Shown here piece by piece: positions 9,317 through 18,040 of a stretch of 64,000 nucleotides of DNA. Positions within the stretch are counted from its first letter, which is position 1; each line of letters starts with the position of its first letter. Under the pieces are notes generated by a model. The model searched no databases. It saw nothing but the letters and a program-made list of their open reading frames with translations, and had not been told where the DNA came from. The DNA comes from CBDCGS01 sp965216915 (GTDB lineage Bacteria; Pseudomonadota; Alphaproteobacteria; UBA828), in the NCBI GenBank assembly GCA_965216915.1, contig CBDCGS010000007.1, positions 186,001 to 250,000 of the forward strand, read 5' to 3'. A program made the translations under genes and the position numbers.

Positions 9317-10173
9317 AACCCGCACCATTTGCCTATGTGAGGGCCGGAAGCGTTGATCAGGCGCTTGCCGTGCTTGCCGCCGAACCCGATGCCCGACCGC
9401 TCGCCGGCGGGCAGAGCCTGATCGCGATGATGAACCTCAGGCTCCTCAAGCCCGCATGTCTCGTCGACATCAACCGCCTGTCCGAGCTTGCGTATATCAA
9501 GGACGATGGCGATGCGATCGCGATCGGCGCGCTGACACGGCACAACGAGGTCATGCACGCCCCGCTCGTCGCGGAGCATTGCCCTCTGCTCGCCGAGGCC
9601 TATCCCAATATCGCGCATCACACGGTGCGCAACCGCGGCACCATCGGTGGCAACCTCTGCCAGGGCGATCCCGCGTCGGAGAACCCGGCGGTGGCGGTCG
9701 CGAGCGGGGCGACGATGGTGTTGCGCAGCCAAGATGGCGCACGCGAGGTCGCCGCCGAGGAATTTTTCCTTGGCCTCTACGAGACCGCCGTGCGTCAGGG
9801 CGAGCTGCTCACCGAGATCCGTTACCCGAAGAAAGCCGCTGGCGAGGGCACCGCGTTCGAAGAGGTGAGCAACCGCCAGGGTGACTTCGCGCTGGCTGCG
9901 ATCGCGGTTTGCCTGCGCGTGAGCAACGGTGCGGTCGATGCCGCCCGGATCACCGCGGCAGCGGTGGGCGAGCGTCCCCAGCGCCTCGGAAGCGCGGAAG
10001 GTGCGCTGACCGGCCGCGCGCCGGACGCCGCTGCAATCGCCGCCGCTGCCGAGCAGGCCGGCGGCGACGTCGATCCATCCACCGATTATCACGCCGACGC
10101 CGATTATCGTCGCGAGCTGGTCGCGACATTGACGCGTCGATGCCTTGAGCGCGCCGCCGCGCGCGCCGGGTGA
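9313..10173 (+). CDS. Molybdenum hydroxylase FAD-binding medium subunit (CoxM-like), set 2
   Basis: A second 286-residue FAD subunit, starting with the GTG that overlaps the stop of the previous gene. Seen: PLAGGQSLIAMMNLRL and NRGTIGGNLCQGDPASENP, the standard FAD-binding motifs. It resembles its neighbour in fold but differs clearly in sequence, so this is not a recent tandem duplication. It opens the second hydroxylase set, whose genes run M-S-L, the reverse order of set 1. Confidence 0.92.
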   Translation: MKPAPFAYVRAGSVDQALAVLAAEPDARPLAGGQSLIAMMNLRLLKPACLVDINRLSELAYIKDDGDAIAIGALTRHNEVMHAPLVAEHCPLLAEAYPNIAHHTVRNRGTIGGNLCQGDPASENPAVAVASGATMVLRSQDGAREVAAEEFFLGLYETAVRQGELLTEIRYPKKAAGEGTAFEEVSNRQGDFALAAIAVCLRVSNGAVDAARITAAAVGERPQRLGSAEGALTGRAPDAAAIAAAAEQAGGDVDPSTDYHADADYRRELVATLTRRCLERAAARAG

Positions 10174-10180
10174 GGGACAC

Positions 10181-10666
10181 ATGGAACCGCAAACGATCAC
10201 AGTCACCGTCAACGGCAGGGCCTACGAGCGCACCGTCGAGCCGCGCCGCCTGCTCAGCGATTTCATCCGCGAGGACCTGAGGCTCACCGGCACGCATGTC
10301 GGGTGCGAGCATGGCGTCTGCGGCTGCTGCACCGTGATGATGGACGGCAAGACCGCGCGCTCGTGCCTCACCTTCGCGGTGATGGCCGATGGCGCCGAGA
10401 TCACCACCATCGAGGGGCTCGGCAAGATCGACGACATGCATCCGCTCCAGGAGGCATTCTGGGAAAAGCACGGGCTGCAATGCGGCTTTTGTACGCCGGG
10501 CATGCTGCTCACCGCGCTCGAGCTGCTGCACGACAACCCATCACCCACGGTTGACGAGGTCCGCGAGGCGATCTCCGGCAATCTCTGCCGCTGTACGGGC
10601 TATCAAACGATCGTCGATTCCGTCATGGCGGCCGCCGAGACGATGCGGCAGGGAGGGGCCCAATGA
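10181..10666 (+). CDS. Molybdenum hydroxylase small [2Fe-2S] subunit (CoxS-like), set 2
   Basis: The 161-residue iron-sulfur subunit of the second hydroxylase. The ATG at 10181 is preferred over an in-frame TTG at 10145 because it has GAGGG at 10172-10176 and gives the usual short N terminus MEPQTITVTVNG. Seen: GCEHGVCGCCTVMMDG for the plant-type cluster, with an extra cysteine in the last pair, then CGFCTPGM and CRCTGY. The stop overlaps the large-subunit start as ATGA. Confidence 0.94.
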   Translation: MEPQTITVTVNGRAYERTVEPRRLLSDFIREDLRLTGTHVGCEHGVCGCCTVMMDGKTARSCLTFAVMADGAEITTIEGLGKIDDMHPLQEAFWEKHGLQCGFCTPGMLLTALELLHDNPSPTVDEVREAISGNLCRCTGYQTIVDSVMAAAETMRQGGAQ

Positions 10667-13122
10667 GCCTCGACGCCTACATCCCACCCAGCCGGCAGCG
10701 CGAGAAACCGCGCGCCCAATACACCTGGCTCGGCAAGAGCATGAAGCGTCTCGAGGACCCGCGGCTCCTGGTCGGCAAGGGCATTTACGCAGACGATGTT
10801 GCGCTCGCGGACATGGTGCACGCTGCCGTGCTGCGCAGCCCCCATGCCCACGCACGCATCGTCTCGATCGACACGAGCAAGGCGGCGGCGCTGCCCGGCG
10901 TCGTCCTCGTGATGACGGGGGAAGATGCGGCCGCCCATGCGGGCCCGCTTCCGACCTGGGCGAGCCCTCCCTGCTACCAATATTGCATCGCGCGTGAGCG
11001 CGTGCGACATGTCGGCGAGACGGTCGCAGCCGTCGTGGCGGAGAGCCGCTACATCGCGGAGGACGCCTGCGATCTGATCGAGGTCGAATATGAGCCGCTT
11101 CCCGTGGTCGTCGACCCCGAGGAGGCATTGACCTCTTCGGACGATGCGCTGCTACATCCGGAGCGGAAGGGCGGCAATGTCGCGCTCGAACGCACGCTTA
11201 CCTTCGGGCCTGTCGAGGAGGATTTCGCGCGCGCCGATCTCGTGATCAAGAAGCGCTTCCGCTGGCCGCGCTCCGGCGGCCAGCCGCTCGAGACCAACGT
11301 TGCGGTTGCCGCGTTCGACGAGGGCACCGGGCGCTTCACGATCCATGCCAACACCTCGATGTACAACTATTGCGGTTGGATGATCGCCGAGACCCTCGGC
11401 GTGCCGGCGCACAAGCTCAACATCGTGCCGACGCTCGCGGGCGGCAGCTTCGGGGCCAAGATGTTCGTCCACAAACCGGCGGTGCTCGCCGGCGTGCTCG
11501 CGCGCGCAGCGGGGCGGCCCGTCAAGTTCGTGGAGGATCGGCTCGACAATGCGACGAGCTGCGACAATCACGCGTCTGACCGCGTCTACTACGCGGAGCT
11601 CGCCTGCAAGAGCGACGGCACGCTGCTGAGCCTGAAGACGCGCATCATCGATGACTACGGCGCCTATCTGCAATTCGGCGTCGGCCAGCACGGCAACGCG
11701 CTCTCGCAATGTGTCGGTCCTTACCGCATCAACAGTGTCGAGGTCGATCTTGCGGCCGTGTTCACCAACAAATGCCAGCAGGGCGCCTACCGCGGGTTCG
11801 GCTCCGAAGTCGCCAATTTTGTGATCGAACGCTTGGTCGATGCCGCCGCCGACGAGCTGGGACGCGATCCGATCGATCTCCGCCGGCAGAACTTCATCGA
11901 GGCGGATCAATTCCCTTATCTGATCCCGACCGGCAACATGTACGACAGCGGCAACTACCAGGCCGTGTTGGAGGAGACGCTCAAGATCGCCGAGTACGAT
12001 CAGTGGCGCCAGAAACAGGCCGAGATGCGCAAGCAGGGGCGCTATGTCGGCATCGGCATCGCCACGTGCCAGGAGCGGAGCGTATTCAGCTCCACCGAGT
12101 TCTGGATGTGGAACCTCGACAAGGGTGTCGAGTGGACGAGCTCGCCGGACGCCGTGTCGGTCAAGATCGACCCCACGGGCAAGGCGTTCATCACGCTGCA
12201 CTCGCCCTTCTGGGGCAACAGTCCGGAGACGGTGACGGCCCAGCTCCTCGCCGAGCAGCTCACCATCGATCCGTCGGATATCGAGATCACCTATGCCGAC
12301 ATGGACAAAGGGCTGAACTCGACCGGGCCGGGGGGCAGCCGCTTCACGGTCATGATGGCGGGCGCCGTGGTGGGCGCGGCGAGCCAGATCCGCGAAAAGA
12401 TGCTACGCATCGCTGAGCATGCGCTCGAGGTGGATGTGGCCGACCTCGAGCTCCGCGACGGCGGTGTCGAGGTCAAGGGCGTGCCGGAGAAGCGGCTCAC
12501 CATCGCCGAGCTTGCCGACATGGCGCACTATTACCGGCTGAGCCTGCCGGACGACCTCGACCTGACCAGCGGCCTCGACGCCACCTACGTCTACGACCAC
12601 CCCGTGACGACGCTGCCGCCGGCAGACGAATCCCACATGGGGATCTTCTATCCGATCATGGGCCACAGCTGCCACATCCCGGTGGTCGAGGTGGATATCG
12701 AGACAGGGGAGGTCTCGTTCCTCAAATACGCGGCGGTGCATGACTGCGGGACGATGGTCAACCCGATGACGCTCGAGGGCCACATCCGAGGCGGCACCGT
12801 GAACGCGATCGGCACGGCGCTCTTCGAGCAATTCTATTACGACGAGGCGGGTCAGTTGCAAAATGCGCTGCTCACCGACTACCAGCACCCGACCGTTCTG
12901 GAAACGCCGGTGGACATCGAGGTCGGTCATATCGAAACGCCTTCGCCCTACACGGAATACGGCGTCAAAGGCGGCGGCGAGGGCGGCCGCATGGGCGGTC
13001 CGCCGGCGATTGCCGCGGCGATCGAGGATGCCCTGAAGCCCTTCGGCATCACGATCGACTCGCTTCCGCTGCCGCCGAGCCGGCTGCGTAAATTGATTCG
13101 CGAGGCGCAACGACGGACGTGA
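10663..13122 (+). CDS. Molybdenum hydroxylase large subunit (CoxL-like), set 2
   Basis: An 819-residue catalytic subunit of the second xanthine-dehydrogenase-family enzyme. Seen: SMKRLEDPRLLVGKGIYADD, HAHARIV, the loop GAYRGFGSE in place of set 1's AYRGAGR, and GVKGGGEGGRMGG carrying the conserved Glu. The different active-site loop places it in another branch of the family from the 5619 and 31198 proteins, so it probably acts on another substrate. Translation is coupled to the small subunit by ATGA overlap. A 7-bp-stem hairpin lies just downstream. Confidence 0.92.
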   Translation: MSLDAYIPPSRQREKPRAQYTWLGKSMKRLEDPRLLVGKGIYADDVALADMVHAAVLRSPHAHARIVSIDTSKAAALPGVVLVMTGEDAAAHAGPLPTWASPPCYQYCIARERVRHVGETVAAVVAESRYIAEDACDLIEVEYEPLPVVVDPEEALTSSDDALLHPERKGGNVALERTLTFGPVEEDFARADLVIKKRFRWPRSGGQPLETNVAVAAFDEGTGRFTIHANTSMYNYCGWMIAETLGVPAHKLNIVPTLAGGSFGAKMFVHKPAVLAGVLARAAGRPVKFVEDRLDNATSCDNHASDRVYYAELACKSDGTLLSLKTRIIDDYGAYLQFGVGQHGNALSQCVGPYRINSVEVDLAAVFTNKCQQGAYRGFGSEVANFVIERLVDAAADELGRDPIDLRRQNFIEADQFPYLIPTGNMYDSGNYQAVLEETLKIAEYDQWRQKQAEMRKQGRYVGIGIATCQERSVFSSTEFWMWNLDKGVEWTSSPDAVSVKIDPTGKAFITLHSPFWGNSPETVTAQLLAEQLTIDPSDIEITYADMDKGLNSTGPGGSRFTVMMAGAVVGAASQIREKMLRIAEHALEVDVADLELRDGGVEVKGVPEKRLTIAELADMAHYYRLSLPDDLDLTSGLDATYVYDHPVTTLPPADESHMGIFYPIMGHSCHIPVVEVDIETGEVSFLKYAAVHDCGTMVNPMTLEGHIRGGTVNAIGTALFEQFYYDEAGQLQNALLTDYQHPTVLETPVDIEVGHIETPSPYTEYGVKGGGEGGRMGGPPAIAAAIEDALKPFGITIDSLPLPPSRLRKLIREAQRRT

Positions 13123-13145
13123 TGCGCGCCGTCGGGCCCTGAGCG

Positions 13146-13170
13146 CGCCGGGGGTCTGTTTCACCCGGCG
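13146..13170 (+). terminator. Hairpin between hydroxylase cluster and binding-protein gene
   Basis: CGCCGGG (13146-13152) pairs with CCCGGCG (13164-13170) around an 11-nt loop. There is no T-tract. It may weakly separate the 5619-13122 hydroxylase operon from the next transcription unit, or protect mRNA ends. Confidence 0.4.
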
Positions 13171-13183
13171 TTGCGTCAAAGAG

Positions 13184-13190
13184 AAGGAGG
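13184..13190 (+). promoter_or_regulatory. Strong Shine-Dalgarno before family-5 binding protein
   Basis: AAGGAGG is a near-perfect anti-16S match. It lies 3 nt before ATG 13194 and 6 nt before ATG 13197, so translation most likely begins at the second ATG, giving the typical signal-peptide start MRKHLVAAF. A strong site suits an abundant periplasmic binding protein. Confidence 0.7.
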
Positions 13191-13193
13191 TGG

Positions 13194-14687
13194 ATGATGA
13201 GAAAGCACTTGGTGGCCGCGTTTGCGGCACTTGGGATTGCGGCGTCCGTTTCGGGCACCGTGGCGGCACAGGAGTCGGTGTCGATCGGCATGCGGCTCGA
13301 ACCCGCGCCGGGCCTCGATCCGACGACCGGTGCCGCGGCCGCGATCAGTCAGGTGACCGGCTACAATATTCTCGAAGGCCTAACGCGTCTCGACGAGGGC
13401 GGCGGCGTTCACCCGCTTCTTGCGCGATCGTGGGATATCTCCGCGGACGGCACCGTCTACACCTTCCATCTTCTCGAGGGCGTGACCTATCACGACGGCA
13501 CTACCTTCGATTCCGCAGATGTGGCGGCGCAGTTCGCACGCAACGCCGCGGAGGACAGCACGAACAAGCTCAAGAGCGTGTTCGAGAGCTTCACGTCGGT
13601 CAATGCCCCCGATCCGCACACGGTGGTCATCACCCTTCCGGGGCCGAACGCGCTCCTCCCGTTCTACCTCGCGCAGCCTGAATCGGTGATCCTCGACGAG
13701 GGCAGCCACGCGCAGGCGGCGACGGCGCCGATCGGCACCGGGCCTTACGCGTTCGTGCGCTGGACCAAAGGCGATTCGGTGGATCTCCAAAAGTCCGAGA
13801 CCTATCGCGACGCCGCGTCGGTGGCCATCGGCTCGGTCAAGTTCCGCTTCATCAATGATGCAACGGCGCAGGTCGCCGCTCTTCTCGCCGGCGACCTCGA
13901 CTATATGCCGAACCTCAGCGCACCGGAGTTGTTCGCGCAGTTCGAGGCGAACGACCAGTTCACCGCGCTTCAGGGCACGACCGAGGGCGAAACGATCCTG
14001 GCGATGAACAACAAGCGGGGCGCGCTCAGCGACGTCCGTGTGCGCCGGGCGCTTCAGCACGCGATCGACCGCGAGGCGCTGATCCTTGGTGCGGTCTCGG
14101 GCTACGGCACGCCGATCGGCAGCCACTTCCCGCCCCATCACCCGGCTTACGTCGATCTCACGGCCGCCTACCCATACGATCCGGACCGCGCGCGGGCGCT
14201 CCTCGCAGAGGCGGGCTATGCGGAGGGCCTCGAGCTTTCACTGCATTTGCCGCCGCCGACCTACGCGCGGCGGGGCGGCGAGGTCATCGCGGCGATGCTG
14301 AAGGAGGTCGGGGTCACCGCCAACATCGAGAACGTCGAGTGGCCGCAATGGCTTGACACGGTGTTCGGCAAGAAGCAGTTCGATCTGACCATCGTCGCGC
14401 ATGTCGAGCCGATGGACATGGGGACGATCTACTCCAACCCCGATTACTACTTCCAGTATGACAGCCAGGAGTTTCGCGACATCATCGCCCAGTTCACGGC
14501 CGCGACCGACGTCGAAAGCCAAACCGCACATCTCCAAGCGGCTCAACGCAAGCTGAGCGAGGACGCCGCCAACGGGTTTCTCTTCGAGATCGCGAAGCTC
14601 GGCGTCGCGCGGAAGGGCTTGACCGGCCTCTGGGCGAGCTGGCCTGCCTTCATCAACGACGTCGCCGCGATGCGCTGGGAGCCTTGA
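13194..14687 (+). CDS. Family-5 ABC transporter substrate-binding protein (peptide/dipeptide type)
   Basis: A 497-residue periplasmic protein of the SBP_bac_5 family (DppA/OppA/NikA type). A Sec signal peptide is clear at residues 1-25 (charged MMRKH, hydrophobic AAFAALGIAASVS, then AAQ). The mature part has the family core features LARSWDISADGTVYTFHL and FDSADVAAQF. The matching permease and ATPase genes (DppBCDF-like, 16251-19849) are close but on the opposite strand and converge with the M81 peptidase gene. It probably feeds that importer (inference). Start: either of two adjacent ATGs, the second having better spacing. Ligand could be a peptide, opine-like compound or another small organic molecule. 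Confidence 0.9.
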   Translation: MMRKHLVAAFAALGIAASVSGTVAAQESVSIGMRLEPAPGLDPTTGAAAAISQVTGYNILEGLTRLDEGGGVHPLLARSWDISADGTVYTFHLLEGVTYHDGTTFDSADVAAQFARNAAEDSTNKLKSVFESFTSVNAPDPHTVVITLPGPNALLPFYLAQPESVILDEGSHAQAATAPIGTGPYAFVRWTKGDSVDLQKSETYRDAASVAIGSVKFRFINDATAQVAALLAGDLDYMPNLSAPELFAQFEANDQFTALQGTTEGETILAMNNKRGALSDVRVRRALQHAIDREALILGAVSGYGTPIGSHFPPHHPAYVDLTAAYPYDPDRARALLAEAGYAEGLELSLHLPPPTYARRGGEVIAAMLKEVGVTANIENVEWPQWLDTVFGKKQFDLTIVAHVEPMDMGTIYSNPDYYFQYDSQEFRDIIAQFTAATDVESQTAHLQAAQRKLSEDAANGFLFEIAKLGVARKGLTGLWASWPAFINDVAAMRWEP

Positions 14688-14757
14688 GGCCGGTCGCGGC
14701 GGTGCTCCGAGGGCCGGCGGCCCGTGCGGCCGCCCGTCGATGCCATGAGGCCTGCCC

Positions 14758-16254
14758 ATGCGCATCGTGATCGCGATGATGAAGCACGAGACCAACACGT
14801 TCTCGCCCATCGTCACCGATTGGGCACGGTTCGAGAGTTGGAGTGGTCTCGAGGGCGAGGCGGTTCAAACCGCCTATGCCGACACGCGCATGCCGGTCGC
14901 CGCCTATATGAGGCTTGCCCGTGAGCGCGACGCGGAAATCGTCACGCCGGTTGCGGCCGAGGCGATGCCCGCCGGCGAGGTGGACGCCGAGGCCTATGAG
15001 CGCATGGCCGGGGCGATCACCGACGCGATCGCTGAGGGTTGCGACTGTGCGCTGCTCGATCTCCACGGCGCGATGGTGCCGACGCACGGCTTCGACGGCG
15101 AGGGCATGTTGCTCGCCCGCATCCGTGAGATCGCGCCCGACCTTCCCATCGCCGTCACCTGCGATCTGCATTGCAATCTGACCGCCGAGATGGTTGGCAA
15201 CGCGACCGCGATCATCGGCTACAAAACCTACCCGCACACCGATCTCTACGAGGTTGCCGCACAGGTCGGCCGCATCGTGCTCGATTCGCTCGACGGGCGC
15301 GTCCGACCCGCCGTCGCCTGGGGCCAAGTGCCGCTCCTGTCGCAAACCCTCTGCCAGGGGACCGATGACGAACCGATGCGTTCCATCATCGCCCATTGCC
15401 GCGAGGCCGAGCGCGCGCCCGGCGTCCTCGCCGCGACCGTGTTCGGCGGGTTCGCGCTGGCGGACATTCCCGATGCCGGCACGTCGGTGGTGGTCGTCAC
15501 GGATGGCGACCAAAGCCTCGCAAGCGAGATTCGAGACGCGTTGGTCGAGCGGGTTTGGCAAGCGCGCGCGTCGTTCGTCTATCGGCACCGTCCTCTGAAC
15601 GAGACTCTCGCAGAGGCGCGGACTCTGGAGGACGGGCCGATCATCCTCCTCGATCACGCCGACAATTGCGGCTCCGGCGGCACACAGGATGTCATGACGG
15701 TGATCGCCACCGTGCGCGAGGCAGGCCTGGAGGACGTGATCGTGGCCGCCGTCTGGGACCCTGCGGCGGCGGATGCGATGCACGAGGCGGGTCTTGGCGC
15801 CGACATCACCCTCGACCTCGGCGGCAAGACGGCCATGCCGTCGATCGGCGAGCCGGCGCGGCCGCTTCGTCTGACCGGTCGCGTCGCCCGAGTGAGCGAC
15901 GGGCGTTGGACGGTGGAAGGCCCCATGTACACCGGCGTGCAGGTCGAGATGGGGCCGAGCGCCGTGCTTGCCGTCGACACCATGCAGATCGTCGTGGTCT
16001 CACGCCATCATGAGCCGTGGGACCTCGGTGTCTTCACCTCGCTCGGCATCGATCCGGCCGCGCACCGCTACATCCTGCTCAAATCGCGGATCCACTACCG
16101 TGCCGGCTTCGCGTCCCTGGCGAAGCACACGCTCCGGCTCGATGGTGTCGGCGTGACGACGTCGGACAACGCGCGCCTCCGCTACCACCACGTGCGCCGC
16201 CCGATCTATCCGCTCGACGAGGTGGTGCGCATGGGCGCGCGTGACATGGCCTAA
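14758..16254 (+). CDS. M81 family metallopeptidase (MlrC-like)
   Basis: A 498-residue protein of the M81 family, named for MlrC, which finishes microcystin breakdown by cleaving a linear peptide. Seen: the N-terminal MKHETNTFSP motif, DLHGAMV, DLHCNLT and GYKTYPHTDLYE in the MlrC N domain, and the MlrC C domain from about residue 300. Family members are common next to ABC importers and act on amide bonds in short or unusual peptides; microcystin itself is not implied. It is 70 bp downstream of a family-5 binding protein. Its TAA stop overlaps the TAG stop of the converging ATPase gene by four bases. Confidence 0.87.
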   Translation: MRIVIAMMKHETNTFSPIVTDWARFESWSGLEGEAVQTAYADTRMPVAAYMRLARERDAEIVTPVAAEAMPAGEVDAEAYERMAGAITDAIAEGCDCALLDLHGAMVPTHGFDGEGMLLARIREIAPDLPIAVTCDLHCNLTAEMVGNATAIIGYKTYPHTDLYEVAAQVGRIVLDSLDGRVRPAVAWGQVPLLSQTLCQGTDDEPMRSIIAHCREAERAPGVLAATVFGGFALADIPDAGTSVVVVTDGDQSLASEIRDALVERVWQARASFVYRHRPLNETLAEARTLEDGPIILLDHADNCGSGGTQDVMTVIATVREAGLEDVIVAAVWDPAAADAMHEAGLGADITLDLGGKTAMPSIGEPARPLRLTGRVARVSDGRWTVEGPMYTGVQVEMGPSAVLAVDTMQIVVVSRHHEPWDLGVFTSLGIDPAAHRYILLKSRIHYRAGFASLAKHTLRLDGVGVTTSDNARLRYHHVRRPIYPLDEVVRMGARDMA

Positions 16255-17060
16255 GTCGGGAGGCTTGGGATCGCGTCGAGCAATGCGCGTGTATAGGGGT
16301 GCGCAGGCGCCTCGAAAATGCGCGCGGTCGGCCCGCATTCGATGAACGCACCGGCCTGCATCACGGCGACGCGGTCGCAGATGTACTCGACCACCGCGAG
16401 GTCATGGCTGATCAGCACGAAGGTCAGGCCGAATTGCGCGCGCAAATCCTGCAGCAAGTTGAGCACCTGCGCCTGAACCGACAGGTCGAGCGCCGATACG
16501 GGTTCGTCGGCGACGATCAGTGCAGGGCGCGTGATGATGGCCCGTGCGATGGCGATACGCTGCCGCTGGCCACCGGAGAACTCGTGCGGATACTTGTCGA
16601 GGTCGCCGGGCGAGAGGCCGACCGCTTCCAACACCTCGGTGACGCGCGCGCGCTGCTCCTCCGGTCCGAGCCGCTCCGCCAGCACGCCGAGCGGCTCGGC
16701 CACGATGCGGCGGACACGATGGCGCGGATCGAGCGAGCCGAAAGGATCCTGAAACACCATCTGAAAATGCCGGCGGAGGCGCCTCAGATCATCGCCTGAA
16801 AGCGCGCCGATCTGCTGGCCGAGGATCGAGACCGAGCCGCCTTCCGGCGTTTCGAGGCCCATGATCAGACGGGCGAGGGTCGATTTGCCGCACCCCGATT
16901 CGCCGACGATGCCGAACGCTTCACCACGCGCCACGCTGAAGCTCACACCCGCCACCGCCTGAATGGTTTCCGCAGGCCGGAACAGCCGCTCGCGCGGGAG
17001 AACGTAGGTCTTGTGGAGTTCGATGGCCTCCACGACGGTATCTGTTCGCTCCCGCATCAT
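16251..17060 (-). CDS. Dipeptide-type ABC transporter ATP-binding protein (DppF/OppF-like)
   Basis: A 269-residue cytoplasmic ATPase, the second of the pair energising the Dpp-type importer. The start at 17060 (MMRERTDTVVEAIELHKTY) overlaps the preceding stop as ATGA; longer upstream readings lie over the DppD gene. Seen: Walker A GESGCGKST, Q-loop QMVFQDPFGSLDPR, signature SGGQRQRIAIARAI and Walker B ALIVADEPVSALD. The oligopeptide-transporter C-terminal extension is short. Last gene of the minus-strand operon; it converges with the M81 gene. Confidence 0.93.
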   Translation of the reverse strand: MMRERTDTVVEAIELHKTYVLPRERLFRPAETIQAVAGVSFSVARGEAFGIVGESGCGKSTLARLIMGLETPEGGSVSILGQQIGALSGDDLRRLRRHFQMVFQDPFGSLDPRHRVRRIVAEPLGVLAERLGPEEQRARVTEVLEAVGLSPGDLDKYPHEFSGGQRQRIAIARAIITRPALIVADEPVSALDLSVQAQVLNLLQDLRAQFGLTFVLISHDLAVVEYICDRVAVMQAGAFIECGPTARIFEAPAHPYTRALLDAIPSLPT

Positions 17061-18040
17061 CGAGCGCGCGCCTCTCGATGGCGTGGGCAGGCGACCGCGT
17101 GGCCGCTCGAGACGCCCTGAAGGGCCGGCACCCAACGGCGGCAAGCGTCCTCGACATAGGCGCAGCGATCGGAGAACGGGCACCCGGGCGGAAGGTCGGC
17201 GAGCGCCGGCACGCGGCCCGGAATCGTGGCCAAGCGACGGCGGGATGCGCCGCCGCCGCGCACGACGCGTGGCACGGCGCCGAGCAGGCCGCGCGTATAG
17301 GGGTGCGCCGGCTTGCGGAAGATCGCGTCCGTCGGACCGGTCTCGACGAAGCGGCCGCCATACATCACGGCGACCCGCTCGACGGTGTTCGCGATCACCC
17401 CGAGGTCATGGCTGATAAGGATCAGCGCCATGCCACGCTCGGCCACCAGCGATCGAATCAGGTCGAGGACCTGCTTTTGGATCGTGACATCGAGCGCGGT
17501 GGTCGGCTCGTCGGCGATCAGCAGCGCCGGATTGTTGGCGAGTGCCATCGCGATCATCACCCGCTGGCGTTGGCCCCCCGAAAGCTCGTGCGGGTAGTTG
17601 CGGACGCGCCTTTCGGGCTCGGGAATCCCGACCCGGTCGAGCAGGTTGATGACCTCGTCGCGGGCTTGGCTGCGACGCAACCTGCGGTGCAGCGTGATGC
17701 TTTCGGCGATCTGGCGGCCGATCCGGTGAAGCGGGTTGAGCGAGGTCATCGGCTCTTGGAAGGTCATCGCGATGCGCCCGCCGCGATAGCGCCGGAGGCT
17801 CCGCTCGGGCTCGGTGAGGAGATTGGTGCCGTCGAGCGCGACCGCCCCCTGTGCTCGCGCGTTTTCCGGCAGAAGGCCCATGATCGCCAGCGCCGTCATC
17901 GATTTGCCGCACCCGGATTCGCCGACGATCCCCATCGTCTCGCCGTCATTGAGGCTGAACGACACATCGCTGACCGCACGCGCCGGTCCATCGACCGTCT
18001 CGATGGCCACCTCGAGGTTCTCAACGGTCAGCAAGCTCAT
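17057..18040 (-). CDS. Dipeptide-type ABC transporter ATP-binding protein (DppD/OppD-like)
   Basis: A 327-residue ATPase partner of the DppF-like protein. The ATG at 18040 gives MSLLTVENLEVAIETVDG and overlaps the permease stop (ATGA). Seen: Walker A GESGCGKSM, QEPMTSLNPLHRIG, signature SGGQRQRVMIAMAL and Walker B LLIADEPTTALD. Near the C terminus, the oligo/dipeptide transporter extension has ALADLPPGCPFSDRC and later cysteines, the region that binds an iron-sulfur cluster in some relatives. Confidence 0.93.
   Translation of the reverse strand: MSLLTVENLEVAIETVDGPARAVSDVSFSLNDGETMGIVGESGCGKSMTALAIMGLLPENARAQGAVALDGTNLLTEPERSLRRYRGGRIAMTFQEPMTSLNPLHRIGRQIAESITLHRRLRRSQARDEVINLLDRVGIPEPERRVRNYPHELSGGQRQRVMIAMALANNPALLIADEPTTALDVTIQKQVLDLIRSLVAERGMALILISHDLGVIANTVERVAVMYGGRFVETGPTDAIFRKPAHPYTRGLLGAVPRVVRGGGASRRRLATIPGRVPALADLPPGCPFSDRCAYVEDACRRWVPALQGVSSGHAVACPRHREARAR

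Noticed and set aside
5619..13122. Aerobic CO dehydrogenase (form I CoxMSL)
   Set aside because: Neither large subunit has the AYRCSFR loop with the active-site cysteine, and no CoxD/E/F/G accessory genes are nearby.
13123..13193. Riboswitch or attenuator before the binding-protein gene
   Set aside because: The 71-bp gap has only one simple hairpin and no conserved riboswitch pattern that I recognise.
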